The notes under the pieces were generated by a model, which was not told the DNA's origin, did not search any database, and saw nothing but the letters and a program-made list of their open reading frames with translations. A stretch of DNA of 64,000 bases from Granulicella cerasi (lineage in GTDB: Bacteria > Acidobacteriota > Terriglobia > Terriglobales > Acidobacteriaceae), in contig NZ_JAGSYD010000001.1 in the NCBI RefSeq assembly GCF_025685575.1, positions 1,181,852-1,245,851 of the forward strand, written 5' to 3'. Within the stretch, counting starts at the first letter, position 1. Each line of letters starts with the position of its first letter. A program made the position numbers and the translations under genes. Below, piece by piece: positions 1 to 8,890 of this stretch.

Positions 1-119
1 CCGCGTGTCGCAGCTGTGCGCTCCCGCGTTTGCGCGGCGAACAGGCGCGCCTCCTCGGCGGCGAGTCTTCGCGCGAGCTCAGGCTGTGCCTCTTTCAGCG
101 GTTTGGAGCGAGCATCCAA
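1..119 (-). CDS. partial ORF at window edge, unidentified
   Basis: An open frame on the minus strand runs from a possible TTG start at 119 off the left edge. It would give about 39 residues, very rich in Ala, Arg and Glu and helical in character (motifs such as ELARRLAAEEARL). It starts 16 bases after the stop of the TonB-like gene, in the same direction, so it may be the next gene of that operon. No ribosome binding site is obvious, and the start is uncertain. Too short to assign a family. Confidence 0.35.
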   Translation of the reverse strand, partial: MDARSKPLKEAQPELARRLAAEEARLFAAQTRERTAATR

Positions 120-135
120 CGCTTACGAGAGTAGC

Positions 136-1194
136 TTATTGCTGCTCGTTTACGGTGTAGTAGAAGCGGACGACGAGGTTCGGTCCATGGAACTCAGAGG
201 GTAGCGGTTGCAGTTTGCCCTGCGTCACTACGGACCCCCATGCCGACTTGTTGATGGCGTCGTCATGCGTCGAACTCTCCAGCTTCCATCCACCGATCGT
301 GCCGTCCGGCAGAATGGTGAGAATCCAGACCGAATGGCCGGACTTGGAAAGCGGCGGATAGATTTCCTCGGGTAGCAGCGGTCCCCAGGCGTTCTTGGTA
401 TCGCGGACCAGGCGGGCCATGTACTTGCTGAAATCCACACCCTGCGTGTCGGAGAGGATCTCTGCACCGGAACCGGCAGAGCCTCCACCACGAATGGGGC
501 TTTCAATGCCGCCGCGCGGCAAGCCGCCACCGCCGCGTGAGGGATTACGCGTAATCTCGCTCATCGCAGAGCTGGGGTTGGTCGACGGCTTCGGCAGCAA
601 GCCGTGCGAGCCCGGCTGCGGCGAAGGCGCATCGGCCAGGGCCGGCGACGGATGCGTCGATGGCTGCGGTGTGGGATTGTTCGGCGTCGGCTGCACATGC
701 GGTTGTGGTGCATTGGGCATGTTTGGCGCGTTGTTCGCGGCCATCGTAGGTTGCGGCGTCGGCTGGTCGTGAGGCGGCTGCGTCGTCGGCGGCCGCTCGA
801 CGCGGAGCTTGTCGAGCAATTCCTTCGGCGGAAGCTGATTGCGCGGAATTTCCTTCAGGCGCGGCGTCGGCGGCGTGAGCTGTGGCGCGACGAGCATGGT
901 GAGTTCATGCTGCTTCATCGCCTCGCTGGGGAGCACCAGACGCGGCGCATGCCAAAGGACACGCGGGCCGTAGAAGACGAACCATGCGATCGCGAGCCAG
1001 ACGAAGACCGAGATGTAGATGGATTCGCGGAAACGACCGCGGGCGCGCTCGTCCTCGATGGTGTCCAGCATTCGAACGAGTTCATGGGCTTCCATCTCGC
1101 CATACTTGGACGTGCGGATGCGCGTCGCTGCGGACGTGGAGTCGTTCGGTTCCTGCGGGGGAGGAGGTGGCTGCTGCGGATCGAGGAGAGGCAT
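136..1194 (-). CDS. TonB-like energy transducer (orphan)
   Basis: 352 aa protein with the TonB layout. It has a short proline-rich cytoplasmic N-terminus, one membrane segment at about residues 59-76 (ISVFVWLAIAWFVF), a long Pro/Gln/Thr-rich periplasmic spacer at about 105-225, and a C-terminal TonB-type domain at about 255-352 with the typical hydrophobic-LPDG turn (TILPDGTIGGWKLESS). Such proteins pass proton-motive energy from the inner membrane to outer-membrane transporters. No exbB or exbD and no receptor gene lie in the window, so its partners are elsewhere. Domain order is seen; the function is inferred from the family. Confidence 0.75.
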   Translation of the reverse strand: MPLLDPQQPPPPPQEPNDSTSAATRIRTSKYGEMEAHELVRMLDTIEDERARGRFRESIYISVFVWLAIAWFVFYGPRVLWHAPRLVLPSEAMKQHELTMLVAPQLTPPTPRLKEIPRNQLPPKELLDKLRVERPPTTQPPHDQPTPQPTMAANNAPNMPNAPQPHVQPTPNNPTPQPSTHPSPALADAPSPQPGSHGLLPKPSTNPSSAMSEITRNPSRGGGGLPRGGIESPIRGGGSAGSGAEILSDTQGVDFSKYMARLVRDTKNAWGPLLPEEIYPPLSKSGHSVWILTILPDGTIGGWKLESSTHDDAINKSAWGSVVTQGKLQPLPSEFHGPNLVVRFYYTVNEQQ

Positions 1195-1288
1195 CTATCG
1201 TGTCTGTATCTTCTGACGGACGAACCACCTACAAGTTGCGGTGGAAGATCATTTGCCGTGCGTTTTTCGCCGCAGCGCGCGTCCTCTC

Positions 1289-1294
1289 TATTCT
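1289..1294 (+). promoter_or_regulatory. candidate -10 box for mogA (leaderless layout)
   Basis: TATTCT lies seven bases before the ATG at 1302. With a normal -10 to start distance, transcription would begin at or next to the start codon. There is no Shine-Dalgarno sequence, and no good -35 is visible. Confidence 0.4.
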
Positions 1295-1301
1295 CGCATT
1301 T

Positions 1302-1811
1302 ATGCTTGGCAGCATGAGCCTTCAAGGAGTTCGTGCCGTTGTCGTCACTGTCAGCGATCGCTGTTTCGCAGGGACGCAGCAGGATGTTTCCGGCCCAACG
1401 CTGGTGCGTTTACTGACCGAGGCCGGCGCAGAAGTCTCGCCCGCAACGGTCGTTGCCGATGACCGCGCTGAGATCGCGGCGATATTGCGTGAGGCATCAC
1501 AGCAAGCGGAGATCATCCTGACCACTGGCGGCACGGGCGTAGCGGCGCGGGACATCACGCCCGAGGCCACGCTGGATGTTTGCGATCGACTGGTGCCCGG
1601 GCTTGCCGAGCATATCCGCCGCGAGGGTTTGGCGGAAACTCCATTTGCGGTGCTGGGCAGAGGCGTTTCAGGCATTTGCGGCGATTGCCTGATTGTGAAC
1701 CTGCCTGGGTCGCCACGCGGCGCGGAGAGCGGTCTGCGCGCAGTTCTGCCGTTACTGCCTCATGCGGTGGCTTTGCTGCGCGGCGACACCCAACATGCTG
1801 AGCCCGCGTAA
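1302..1811 (+). CDS. mogA: MogA/MoaB family molybdopterin adenylyltransferase
   Basis: 169 aa, normal length for the single-domain MogA/MoaB family. These enzymes bind molybdopterin and adenylate it before molybdenum insertion during cofactor synthesis in the cytoplasm. Visible features are the N-terminal strand and VSD motif (AVVVTVSDRC), the TTGGTG loop at residues 74-79 (IILTTGGTG), and the NLPGSPRG motif near residue 137 that contacts pterin. The start is taken at 1302 because TATTCT sits seven bases upstream; an in-frame ATG at 1314 is the alternative. The DedA-like gene follows 11 bases downstream. No other molybdenum-cofactor genes are in the window. Confidence 0.88.
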   Translation: MLGSMSLQGVRAVVVTVSDRCFAGTQQDVSGPTLVRLLTEAGAEVSPATVVADDRAEIAAILREASQQAEIILTTGGTGVAARDITPEATLDVCDRLVPGLAEHIRREGLAETPFAVLGRGVSGICGDCLIVNLPGSPRGAESGLRAVLPLLPHAVALLRGDTQHAEPA

Positions 1812-1822
1812 AATAGAGCGTA

Positions 1823-2476
1823 GTGAAACTGCATCCTGTTGTTCTCCTCCACAAGTTTTCCGGATTCCTGCTGGCCGTCCTGAAGCCGCTCGGCATTTGG
1901 GGCGTTGGCGCGCTGTCGCTCATCGACTCGGCGCTCATTCCGATTCCCGTTTCGATGGACGGCGTGCTCATCGGCTACGTCGCCACCGACCACTCGCGCT
2001 TCCTCGCGTACAGCCTGATCGCGGCCGTGGCGTCGGCGATCGGCTCGTTGGTGCCGTATTACATCGGCCGCGCGGGCGGTGAACTGGTGCTGCTGAAGCG
2101 CGTGAACCGCGAGCGCTATGAACGCATTCGCGATCGCTTCGAGAAGCAGGAGTTCCTCGCCATCATGATTCCGGCGATGCTGCCGCCGCCCACACCGATG
2201 AAGCTCTTCGAGTTCGCTGCTGGTGTGTTTGAAATGAAGCCGGTCACCTATGTGCTGGCTGTCTTCACAGGCAAGCTGATCCAGTTCCTCGTCTGCTCGC
2301 TCCTCACCATCTGGTTTGGACCGACGCTGGTACACACGCTCAAGGCGGGCTTCCATGAACACATGGGTCTCACGATCGGCGGCATCTGCGCGGTGCTCTT
2401 CCTCATCGTGTTCTGGGTCGTGCGTAAGACCTTTGATAAGAAACGCGGCGCAGAGTCGCTGCCGATCGAAGACTAA
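1823..2476 (+). CDS. DedA/SNARE-associated (VTT domain) membrane protein
   Basis: 217 aa polytopic inner-membrane protein starting at GTG. It has the VTT/DedA signature: an N-terminal hydrophobic segment with a re-entrant proline-rich loop (SALIPIPVSMDG), a glycine-rich helix and YYIGRAGG motif, a second re-entrant segment (MIPAMLPPPTPMK), and C-terminal membrane helices. DedA family proteins are implicated in lipid (undecaprenyl-phosphate or aminophospholipid) transport across the membrane and in membrane homeostasis. A TAAAAT hexamer overlapping the mogA stop eight bases before the GTG could give it its own promoter; otherwise it is co-transcribed with mogA. Exact substrate unknown. Confidence 0.8.
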   Translation: MKLHPVVLLHKFSGFLLAVLKPLGIWGVGALSLIDSALIPIPVSMDGVLIGYVATDHSRFLAYSLIAAVASAIGSLVPYYIGRAGGELVLLKRVNRERYERIRDRFEKQEFLAIMIPAMLPPPTPMKLFEFAAGVFEMKPVTYVLAVFTGKLIQFLVCSLLTIWFGPTLVHTLKAGFHEHMGLTIGGICAVLFLIVFWVVRKTFDKKRGAESLPIED

Positions 2477-2572
2477 TCGTCAGGCATCGGGCAAGACAAA
2501 GGGAGTCGGCAAAGCAAAGCGCGCGGCGCTAAGCGATGCCTACTCCCTTGTTGTTCTTGCGTTGATTGTGGC

Positions 2573-3121
2573 TTACTTTCTGGCTTTTACGCGAACCGGT
2601 ACCGGCTCTTCCGCAGTCGTGATCTCGATCAGTGCAGGAAGCCCGAAGAAAGCCGCTGCGAAGATTGCGGTGGAGATCAGATCGTTGACATAGAAGGGAA
2701 CCGCAGCCGCGTAGCAATCACCAAGACCCGCTGCGGTGTGAGCGTACATGCCGCTGCTGACCCATACGACAAAGTTGGAGAGCAGGAAGAAACCCGTAGC
2801 GGAGGCGAGCACGCCGGCGACCACACGCAGTGCAGTGACCTTGCGCAGCAGCGCGCTGCCGATCAGGCAGACCGCAGCGTACCAGCACCACGTCACAATG
2901 TATCCGCGGATGTGAAACGGATACTCGTAGACGACGCGCGTGAGGATGGCATCAGTAACCGCCATGACGGCGACCGCCACGATGGCTTCCCAACGAGGGC
3001 GGCGTGAGCCAAAGAAAAGCAGACCTGCGCCGACGGCGGTGAAGTTGACGGCCGTGCCGTGTGCCGAGTGCGGCAGGAAACGGCTAAGCGCAGCGAGAAA
3101 CAGAATGATAAATGCGAGCAT
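2573..3121 (-). CDS. DUF6580-type integral membrane protein
   Basis: 182 aa protein made almost wholly of membrane helices, beginning MLAFIILFLAALSRFLPH. The N-terminal helix ending in a SRFLPH motif followed by NFTAVGAGLLFFG is characteristic of the DUF6580 family of small membrane proteins, which resemble ECF-type transporter substrate-binding components. The start at 3121 is preferred over the longer frame beginning at 3169 because GAGCGAGG lies just upstream and the extra 16 residues are hydrophilic. Function unknown. It is convergent with the DedA-like gene. Confidence 0.65.
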   Translation of the reverse strand: MLAFIILFLAALSRFLPHSAHGTAVNFTAVGAGLLFFGSRRPRWEAIVAVAVMAVTDAILTRVVYEYPFHIRGYIVTWCWYAAVCLIGSALLRKVTALRVVAGVLASATGFFLLSNFVVWVSSGMYAHTAAGLGDCYAAAVPFYVNDLISTAIFAAAFFGLPALIEITTAEEPVPVRVKARK

Positions 3122-3192
3122 AGGCCTCGCTCTCGTTGAAGATATCGGCGAGCAAACGCCTTCCTTCATTCTATTCCTGTGCGCAAAGAGAA

Positions 3193-3223
3193 AGAAGGCC
3201 AGCCATCGAATGGCTGGCCTTCT
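3193..3223 (-). terminator. intrinsic terminator of glycine-zipper lipoprotein gene
   Basis: Perfect 14-bp inverted repeat (3193-3206 with 3210-3223) around a CGA loop. On the minus strand it is followed by TTTCTCTTT, 18 bases after the stop of the gene at 3241. Confidence 0.75.
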
Positions 3224-3240
3224 CTGCGTTTGCGGCGCAA

Positions 3241-4167
3241 TTAGTGTTGGACGACGAGGTCGTCGGCGAGGCGGAAGTGCTGAATCGACTCTGCCGGGAT
3301 GACGATGTCGCGGTTGCCGGTGGTACCAGCGATGAGCGTGCCTGCACCTGCGCCCGAAGCTGCACCGATCGCAAGGCCAACGCCGCCCGATGCGATGCCA
3401 CCGATGAGCATACCGGCGCCGGTCATGCCGCCGATCCAGCCAGCGGTGCGCTTACCCTTGCCCTTCTTGGTGTGCACGTTGTCATGCGTGTCGAGCGCGT
3501 ACTCGTTGCCGCCGAGCGTCATCGAGGTCAAGCGAAGTTCCAGCACCGAAGCGCCCTTGAAGTGACCGCGGCGATGCGATGCATCGACACGACCGCGCAC
3601 CGGAACGCCACGCGGAATGACGACGTTGCCGTTCAGGACGACGGGCTCGGCAACCTCACCGGTGAAGTGCGAACCGGCAGGCGTGTGCTTCACATCAATG
3701 CGTTCGTTGATGCGGATCGCAAGCGAGGTGCCTGCAGGAACCGTTGCGTTGAACGCTGCGGGCGCCGTAACGGGTGCTGCGCCGTTCGTGGCGGCAGGAG
3801 CCACAGTGGTTGTGGTCTGCGAGCCGTCAGTCGGCACAGGGCCAGCTGCGTTCGCAGCGTTCGCTGCCAGCGGAGCTGCACCATACGGCGTTACTACCGG
3901 ATTGGTCTTCGCGGGCTTGGGGCCGGGCGCGGGAGGCGTTGTGGTCGTCGTGATCTGCTGCGTCTGTCCTGCGACAGGCGGCTGCACGACGGTGGTCACG
4001 GTGTCACCGTTGCCATCCACGTACTGGATCTGCTGCGCGGTGTTCGTCGAAGCTGCCGCAGCCTTGGCTTGCTCGAGCGCCTTCTCCTGATCGCTCTTGC
4101 AACCAGTGGCCATACCCAGAGCCAGCAATGCTGCGCATGCAGCGAATTGAATCTTTGTCTTGAACAT
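3241..4167 (-). CDS. putative lipoprotein with glycine-zipper domain
   Basis: 308 aa envelope protein. The N-terminus is a signal peptide ending in a candidate lipobox with Cys23 (GMATGCKSD), though the -3 residue is Ala, so lipidation is likely rather than certain. An alanine-rich stretch and a low-complexity Thr/Pro/Ala linker follow to about residue 155. A globular domain (SLAIRINERIDVKHTPAG) begins next, and near residues 240-290 there is a glycine zipper (GGMTGAGMLIGGIASGG). The mid-domain with the zipper is a common Acidobacteriota layout of unknown function. An AAGGAG ribosome binding site precedes the ATG. Monocistronic, with its own terminator. Confidence 0.7.
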   Translation of the reverse strand: MFKTKIQFAACAALLALGMATGCKSDQEKALEQAKAAAASTNTAQQIQYVDGNGDTVTTVVQPPVAGQTQQITTTTTPPAPGPKPAKTNPVVTPYGAAPLAANAANAAGPVPTDGSQTTTTVAPAATNGAAPVTAPAAFNATVPAGTSLAIRINERIDVKHTPAGSHFTGEVAEPVVLNGNVVIPRGVPVRGRVDASHRRGHFKGASVLELRLTSMTLGGNEYALDTHDNVHTKKGKGKRTAGWIGGMTGAGMLIGGIASGGVGLAIGAASGAGAGTLIAGTTGNRDIVIPAESIQHFRLADDLVVQH

Positions 4168-4545
4168 CCGAGCTTCTCCTTGTGGTGCGCCGCGCCAGGT
4201 CAGTGGCCACGCGCGTTGCGCAGTGTGTGCGAACAGGGAGTACGATGCCGCGATTTCACGCGGTGCTGCCTAGAGTCTCAAAAAGTTTCATGAACTGGAC
4301 TTCACTTTCGGTCGCTCCGAAGACGGTGTTGGCGTGTCCGAAAGATAGGGATGCGCTGCGTGTTCGCTATGGAATACTCACGCCAGATGAGCAGAGGACG
4401 CGGCCCACAGAGGCCTTGCCAGACGCGCATCGTGCAGTAGGCTCCATCGTTTTTGCAGGTAGTCATGCTGTTGCGGAGTTGGGTCGCAAACGCTGTTCCG
4501 CAGCAACATGCAGAACTCCTAAGAGATCGCATGAGGAAAGCAACG
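4168..4545. other. 378-bp divergent intergenic region
   Basis: Separates the lipoprotein gene (minus) from the small membrane protein gene (plus). It should hold both promoters, but no hexamer pair is convincing. Longer frames crossing it on either strand have unlikely composition and no ribosome binding sites. No RNA gene recognised. Confidence 0.5.
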
Positions 4546-4830
4546 ATGATTTCATTCCGCCGAGAGAACGACAGAAACGCCTCGGGCAAAGGTTTCTGGC
4601 AAGCACAGCTTCCGGTGTTTGCTGCGCTCTTCGTCATGCTGCTCACGCTGAGCATGGGCATTGCAGAGTCTTCGCACAGAGCTTTGAGCGAAGGCGTCGC
4701 TGCCGGAGCTGCGGGCAGCGTATTTGCTGCCGCACTGCTCACCTCTAACCCGCGCCGCATGGTGTCACGCCTGCGAACTGCGGCTGCAAGAAAGCAAGCG
4801 CCGCTGACCGCAGAGGCGGTCAAAGGCTAG
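4546..4830 (+). CDS. small single-pass membrane protein, unknown function
   Basis: 94 aa protein with a charged N-terminus, one strong membrane segment near residues 25-43 (LPVFAALFVMLLTLSMGIA), an alanine/glycine-rich second hydrophobic stretch (GVAAGAAGSVFAAALLT) and a basic C-terminus. The ATG at 4546 is chosen because GAGGAAAG lies five to eight bases upstream; upstream in-frame ATGs at 4531 and 4453 lack this. A strong terminator follows. I do not recognise a family. An overlapping minus-strand frame is less plausible because it lacks such a start signal. Confidence 0.5.
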   Translation: MISFRRENDRNASGKGFWQAQLPVFAALFVMLLTLSMGIAESSHRALSEGVAAGAAGSVFAAALLTSNPRRMVSRLRTAAARKQAPLTAEAVKG

Positions 4831-4896
4831 GCCAAACAAGTTTCCGCGCGGCGCGATGTTTGCATCGACACTGCGCGAACCAAGGTTGTCTCTTAT

Positions 4897-4937
4897 AGGG
4901 TCGCTACCAACGCCACAGGTAGCGGCCCTCTTTTTTT
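4897..4937 (+). terminator. intrinsic terminator
   Basis: A 12-bp stem with one G-U pair (4897-4908 with 4918-4929) followed by C and seven Ts. It ends the plus-strand small membrane protein gene and separates it from the convergent rel gene. Confidence 0.85.
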
Positions 4938-4953
4938 GAGGGAGGATTCGCTC

Positions 4954-7470
4954 TTAGATCTTCTGCACGCGCAGCACATCGCGTACGCCTTCGACCTTGC
5001 GGAGGTTTTGCGTGAGGCGAGTGAGATGGCGCACATCGACGGTTTCAATCACGAACTCCACATTGACGACGCCGTCCCTGGGAGGCTGCGAGTCGACGGA
5101 GCGGATGTTCGTGTTGTCGTCGGAGATGATAGCCGTGAACTCTTTGAGCAGGCCGGAGCGGTCGTCGCAAACGATGACCAGCTTGACCGGATAGGTCGTG
5201 GGTTTGGGGCCGCCGGTCTTGCCGGTGGATTCGGGCGTGGCGGACCAGTCCACATCGATGCGGCGATCGGCCTCGTAGAGCAGGTTCTGCACGTTGCTAC
5301 AGCTTCGTGCGTGGACCGCGACACCCTTGCCGCGCGTGACGTAGCCGATGATGGCTTCGCCGCGAATCGGGTTACAACAGCGCGCGCGGTAGACGAGCAG
5401 ATCGTCCTGGCCTTCCACCTGCAGCGACTCCGAGCCCTTGCCGAAGAAGACGCGCTTCACGGCGTCGGACATCTGCGACATCGTGTTGCCGACGGGCGTC
5501 TCTGCGTGCGGTGCTTCAGCAAGCTGCGTGGAGCCCGGCTCGAGCTTGTTCAGCACCTGACGCGTCGAGTACTTGCCGAAGCCGATGCCGGCGAGCAGGT
5601 CTTCTTCACCGCCGAGCCCGTACTCGTGCGCAACGCGGTCGAAGTCCGTAGTGGAGTGCTTGGAGAGGCTGACCTTGTACTTACGGGCTTCGCGGTCCAG
5701 CAGCTTCTTGCCGATTTCAATCGCACGCGCGCGCTGGTTCTCGTTCAGCCAGTGCTTGATCTTGTTGCGTGCGCGCGAGCTCTTTGTGAAGCTGAGCCAG
5801 TCACGCGAAGGCGCATGGCCGCTCTGCGTGGTGATCTCGACGATGTCGCCGTTGCGCAGGCGCGAGCGCAGCGGAACGATGCGTCCGTTCACCTTGGCGC
5901 CGGTGGTGGCGTGGCCCACGTCCGTGTGGATCGCATAGGCGAAGTCCACGGGGCTCGCGTCCTTGGGCAGCACGATCACCTTGCCCTTGGGCGTGAAGGT
6001 GTAGACCTCCTCGGGATACATGTCCATCTTCAGCGTGGACATGAACTCGTTGGGGTCGTTCATTTCGCGTTGCCACTCGATGAGCTGACGCAGCCAGGCG
6101 AGCCGTTCTTCGTCCTTCGCGCTGACGTTGTCGGTGGCCTTGTACTTCCAGTGCGCGGCGATGCCTTCTTCGGCAACGCGATGCATGTCGTCGGTGCGGA
6201 TCTGCACCTCGAACTGGTGTCCGCCCTCGGCGATCAGCGTGGTGTGCAGCGACTGATAGAGGTTCGGGCGCGGCATCGCGATGAAGTCTTTGAAGCGTCC
6301 GGGCACCGGGCGCCAGGTGGCGTGCAGCAGACCCAGCGCGGCGTAGCAGTCCTGCTCGGTCTGGGTGATGACGCGGACGGCGAAGAGGTCGAAGACCTGA
6401 TCGACGGGCACGTTGTGCGCGTTCAGCTTCTGCTGAATGGAGTAGAGGCGCTTGATGCGGCTTTCGACGCGCGCCACAATGCCTGAGTCACGCAGCTTGG
6501 TTTCCAGCGTGGTGACGATGCGGTTCAGGAAGGCTTCGCCTTCGCCGCGCAGTGCGTCGACTTCCGCAGTGAGCTGCGTATACGTAAAGGGATCGGTGTA
6601 GCGGAAGGCGAGGTCTTCGAGCTCGCCGCGCAGCTTACCCATGCCGAGGCGATGCGCGAGCGGGGCATAGACCTCGAGCGTTTCGCGCGCGATGCGTTCC
6701 TGCTTCTCGGGCTTCAGGTGCTCGAGCGTGCGCATGTTGTGCAGGCGGTCGGCGAGCTTGATGATGACGACGCGCACGTCGGTGACCATGGCGAGCAGCA
6801 TCTTGCGGATGTTTTCGGCCTGGTGGTCTTCGCGGTTGGCGAACTTGATCTTGTCGAGCTTGGTGACGCCTTCCACGATGTGTGCGACCTGCTCGCCGAA
6901 GCGTTGAGCGATGTCGTCGGGTGTGACGTCGGTATCTTCGACGGCGTCGTGCAGCAGGCCGGCGGCGATGGCGGTCGAGTCCATCTTCAGCTCGGCGAGC
7001 ACCTGCGCGACTTCGAGCGGATGGATGACGTACGGCTCACCGGAGGCGCGCTTCTGGCCGGCGTGATGCTGCAGGCAGAAGAGCCATGCCCAGCGGATGA
7101 GGTTCAGGTCATCGTTCGGGCGGTTGGCGCGAACGGTGGTGAGCAGATGCTCGAAGGTCTGCTCGAGCGGGTCGCCTTCCGGATAGTGCTTGCGCAGATC
7201 GACCGGCGGCATGGTGGTCTCTTCATGCGGCTGCGCGGTCTCCAGCGCGAACTCGCCGGCAGGCTCATCGAGCGCCGTCTTGATGGGCACAACAGGAATG
7301 GCATGGGGGATAGAGGGCGCCGCGGCTTCAGCGACGAGGCCGCTTTCGCTGGGAGAAAGGGTAGACACGCCAAGCACGGCGTCGGCTTGCAAGCCGAGGG
7401 TGCTCGCTGCGTGCGTCTCCGGGTTCGATCCCGCACCAGAGATCGTCATCTCCGGCTTGTTAGAGGCCAT
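4954..7470 (-). CDS. rel: bifunctional (p)ppGpp synthetase/hydrolase Rel
   Basis: 838 aa RelA/SpoT homologue that makes and breaks (p)ppGpp in the stringent response. In order: an N-terminal extension of about 100 residues; an HD hydrolase domain (His150, HDAVEDT at 174-180, LADRLHNMRT at 239-248); a synthetase domain at about 335-440 with GRFKDFIAMP at 391-400 (the RxKD form typical of bifunctional enzymes) and HWKYK; a TGS domain at about 488-548; and a C-terminal ACT domain. Both active sites look intact. The extension makes it longer than the usual 730-750 aa; the ATG at residue 87 (MPPVDLRKHY) is an alternative start, but TATAAT just upstream of 7470 favours the long form. Confidence 0.95.
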   Translation of the reverse strand: MASNKPEMTISGAGSNPETHAASTLGLQADAVLGVSTLSPSESGLVAEAAAPSIPHAIPVVPIKTALDEPAGEFALETAQPHEETTMPPVDLRKHYPEGDPLEQTFEHLLTTVRANRPNDDLNLIRWAWLFCLQHHAGQKRASGEPYVIHPLEVAQVLAELKMDSTAIAAGLLHDAVEDTDVTPDDIAQRFGEQVAHIVEGVTKLDKIKFANREDHQAENIRKMLLAMVTDVRVVIIKLADRLHNMRTLEHLKPEKQERIARETLEVYAPLAHRLGMGKLRGELEDLAFRYTDPFTYTQLTAEVDALRGEGEAFLNRIVTTLETKLRDSGIVARVESRIKRLYSIQQKLNAHNVPVDQVFDLFAVRVITQTEQDCYAALGLLHATWRPVPGRFKDFIAMPRPNLYQSLHTTLIAEGGHQFEVQIRTDDMHRVAEEGIAAHWKYKATDNVSAKDEERLAWLRQLIEWQREMNDPNEFMSTLKMDMYPEEVYTFTPKGKVIVLPKDASPVDFAYAIHTDVGHATTGAKVNGRIVPLRSRLRNGDIVEITTQSGHAPSRDWLSFTKSSRARNKIKHWLNENQRARAIEIGKKLLDREARKYKVSLSKHSTTDFDRVAHEYGLGGEEDLLAGIGFGKYSTRQVLNKLEPGSTQLAEAPHAETPVGNTMSQMSDAVKRVFFGKGSESLQVEGQDDLLVYRARCCNPIRGEAIIGYVTRGKGVAVHARSCSNVQNLLYEADRRIDVDWSATPESTGKTGGPKPTTYPVKLVIVCDDRSGLLKEFTAIISDDNTNIRSVDSQPPRDGVVNVEFVIETVDVRHLTRLTQNLRKVEGVRDVLRVQKI

Positions 7471-7475
7471 AGGCC

Positions 7476-7481
7476 ATTATA
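7476..7481 (-). promoter_or_regulatory. candidate -10 box for rel (leaderless layout)
   Basis: Reads TATAAT on the minus strand, only five bases before the ATG at 7470, with no Shine-Dalgarno sequence. Transcription would start at the first base of the coding region. No convincing -35. Confidence 0.5.
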
Positions 7482-7532
7482 AGCGGCGCACGCAATACGC
7501 GCGTGAACGGCAACGGGCGGGAACCTTGAGAT

Positions 7533-8849
7533 TTACTGCTTGCCTGCGGCACCGGGTTCCTTCACGCCGGGCTGCAGCGGCTGGTTCTTGGGCAGGTCCT
7601 TCACACCGGGCACCGAGAGCGGCGTTTTCGTGGGTTCCTTGCTGGCGGGTGTCAGCAGCTTCAGCAGGCCGGGCTGAGGGCGCGCGCCGTGGTGAACCCA
7701 TTCGACGAGTTCGTCGAAGGCGCGCAGCTCTTCTGCACCGTTGATGTTGCAGTGGCCCTCGCTGCGCACGTACTGCTGCACGAGGTTGTCACCGAAGCCT
7801 TCGAGCTCGACCTGCTGGTTGTACAGCATCAGCGTGCTGGCAGGGATGATCGGGTCGTAGACGGTGTGGACGGCGAGCATCGGCTTGGTGAGACGTCCGC
7901 TGGGCGTGTAGTGGCGCAGCAGGTACTCGCGCGCCTTCGGCTCGGCGGCATAGCGCTTCACGCCGTCGTTCAACGCGTAGTCCATGTGCGAGTCGCCGGG
8001 AGTGGTGCCGGTGTAGATGTAGTTGCGATTGTCGAAGGGATTGCCACCGCTGCGGCGGATCATGTCCGCAACAACATAGGTGAAGTACGCGATATTTGAG
8101 GCCACGCCGGTGTCCGTATGCACGGTGAGCAGGTGGCGCATGATCTCGGCGGACTTCGGGTCCTTCTTCAGCGCGGCCATCACCTTGTCACGCTCGGCGT
8201 TGTTGGCGATGTAGTCGTCGGGCACGTTCAGCAGCGACGGCATGACGTTGGGGAAGTAGAAGTCAAAGGCCGCGCGCATGGCGAAGCGGCGATCGAACGA
8301 AACGTACGTCGGGCCGACGGCGCCGCAGAGATCGAGCCCACCCATGTAGGGCTTGGGGTTCAACTCCAGCGTCACCATTGTGAGCGCTCCGCCCATCGAT
8401 CCACCGGAGACGTAGGTTTCCTTCGGCTGGCCGTAGCGCTTCACGAAGTATCGACGCAGCGCTTCGGTTTCGGGGTATGCCTGCGGCAGCGCCCAGCCGG
8501 GCTGCGAGTATCCGCTCTGGATCACCGCGTAGTGGCGCTCGAGGAACGGTGCCTGCTGGCCGCCGAGGCGCTCGGCGATGTGGAAGGTCACGTTCGTCAT
8601 GGAATAGCCGTGGTAGAAGACGACCAGCGAGCCGTTCCAGTCGGCCGGGATGTCGATGCGGTACGGCGCGCCGGTCAGCACACCCACCTCGGTAAGCCCG
8701 AGCGGGCCGCGAAGCGTGTCGGTGCTGCTGGGACGTAGCTCTGAAGAGCTTTTGCCGCCGCCAGCGGCGTGCGCCGCGGGCAGGCAGAACAGGGTGGCAA
8801 CCAGGGGAAGGGCAGCGCAGCGCTTCAACGCGCGTAAGTACGATCGCAT
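7533..8849 (-). CDS. secreted alpha/beta hydrolase
   Basis: 438 aa exported hydrolase. A signal peptide covers about residues 1-29 (LPAAHAAG). The alpha/beta fold is shown by the oxyanion-hole region (VVFYHGYS), the nucleophile elbow GGSMGG at 149-154 with Ser151, an acid candidate in HTVYDPIIP and a late His in SEGHCN. The C-terminus is a low-complexity Pro/Lys tail (about 400-438) with repeated PGVK. It resembles bacterial tannase/feruloyl-esterase-like and polyhydroxybutyrate-depolymerase-like proteins, but the substrate cannot be read from the sequence. Monocistronic; the next gene upstream starts 41 bases away on the same strand. Confidence 0.75.
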   Translation of the reverse strand: MRSYLRALKRCAALPLVATLFCLPAAHAAGGGKSSSELRPSSTDTLRGPLGLTEVGVLTGAPYRIDIPADWNGSLVVFYHGYSMTNVTFHIAERLGGQQAPFLERHYAVIQSGYSQPGWALPQAYPETEALRRYFVKRYGQPKETYVSGGSMGGALTMVTLELNPKPYMGGLDLCGAVGPTYVSFDRRFAMRAAFDFYFPNVMPSLLNVPDDYIANNAERDKVMAALKKDPKSAEIMRHLLTVHTDTGVASNIAYFTYVVADMIRRSGGNPFDNRNYIYTGTTPGDSHMDYALNDGVKRYAAEPKAREYLLRHYTPSGRLTKPMLAVHTVYDPIIPASTLMLYNQQVELEGFGDNLVQQYVRSEGHCNINGAEELRAFDELVEWVHHGARPQPGLLKLLTPASKEPTKTPLSVPGVKDLPKNQPLQPGVKEPGAAGKQ

Positions 8850-8890
8850 GACGGTGTACCGCTGATTCTACTCAACCTGCGAGGTTGCCG

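Noticed and set aside
4302-4823. 173-codon minus-strand frame opposite the small membrane protein
   Set aside because: Lacks a ribosome binding site; the plus-strand gene has one, a membrane segment and a terminator.
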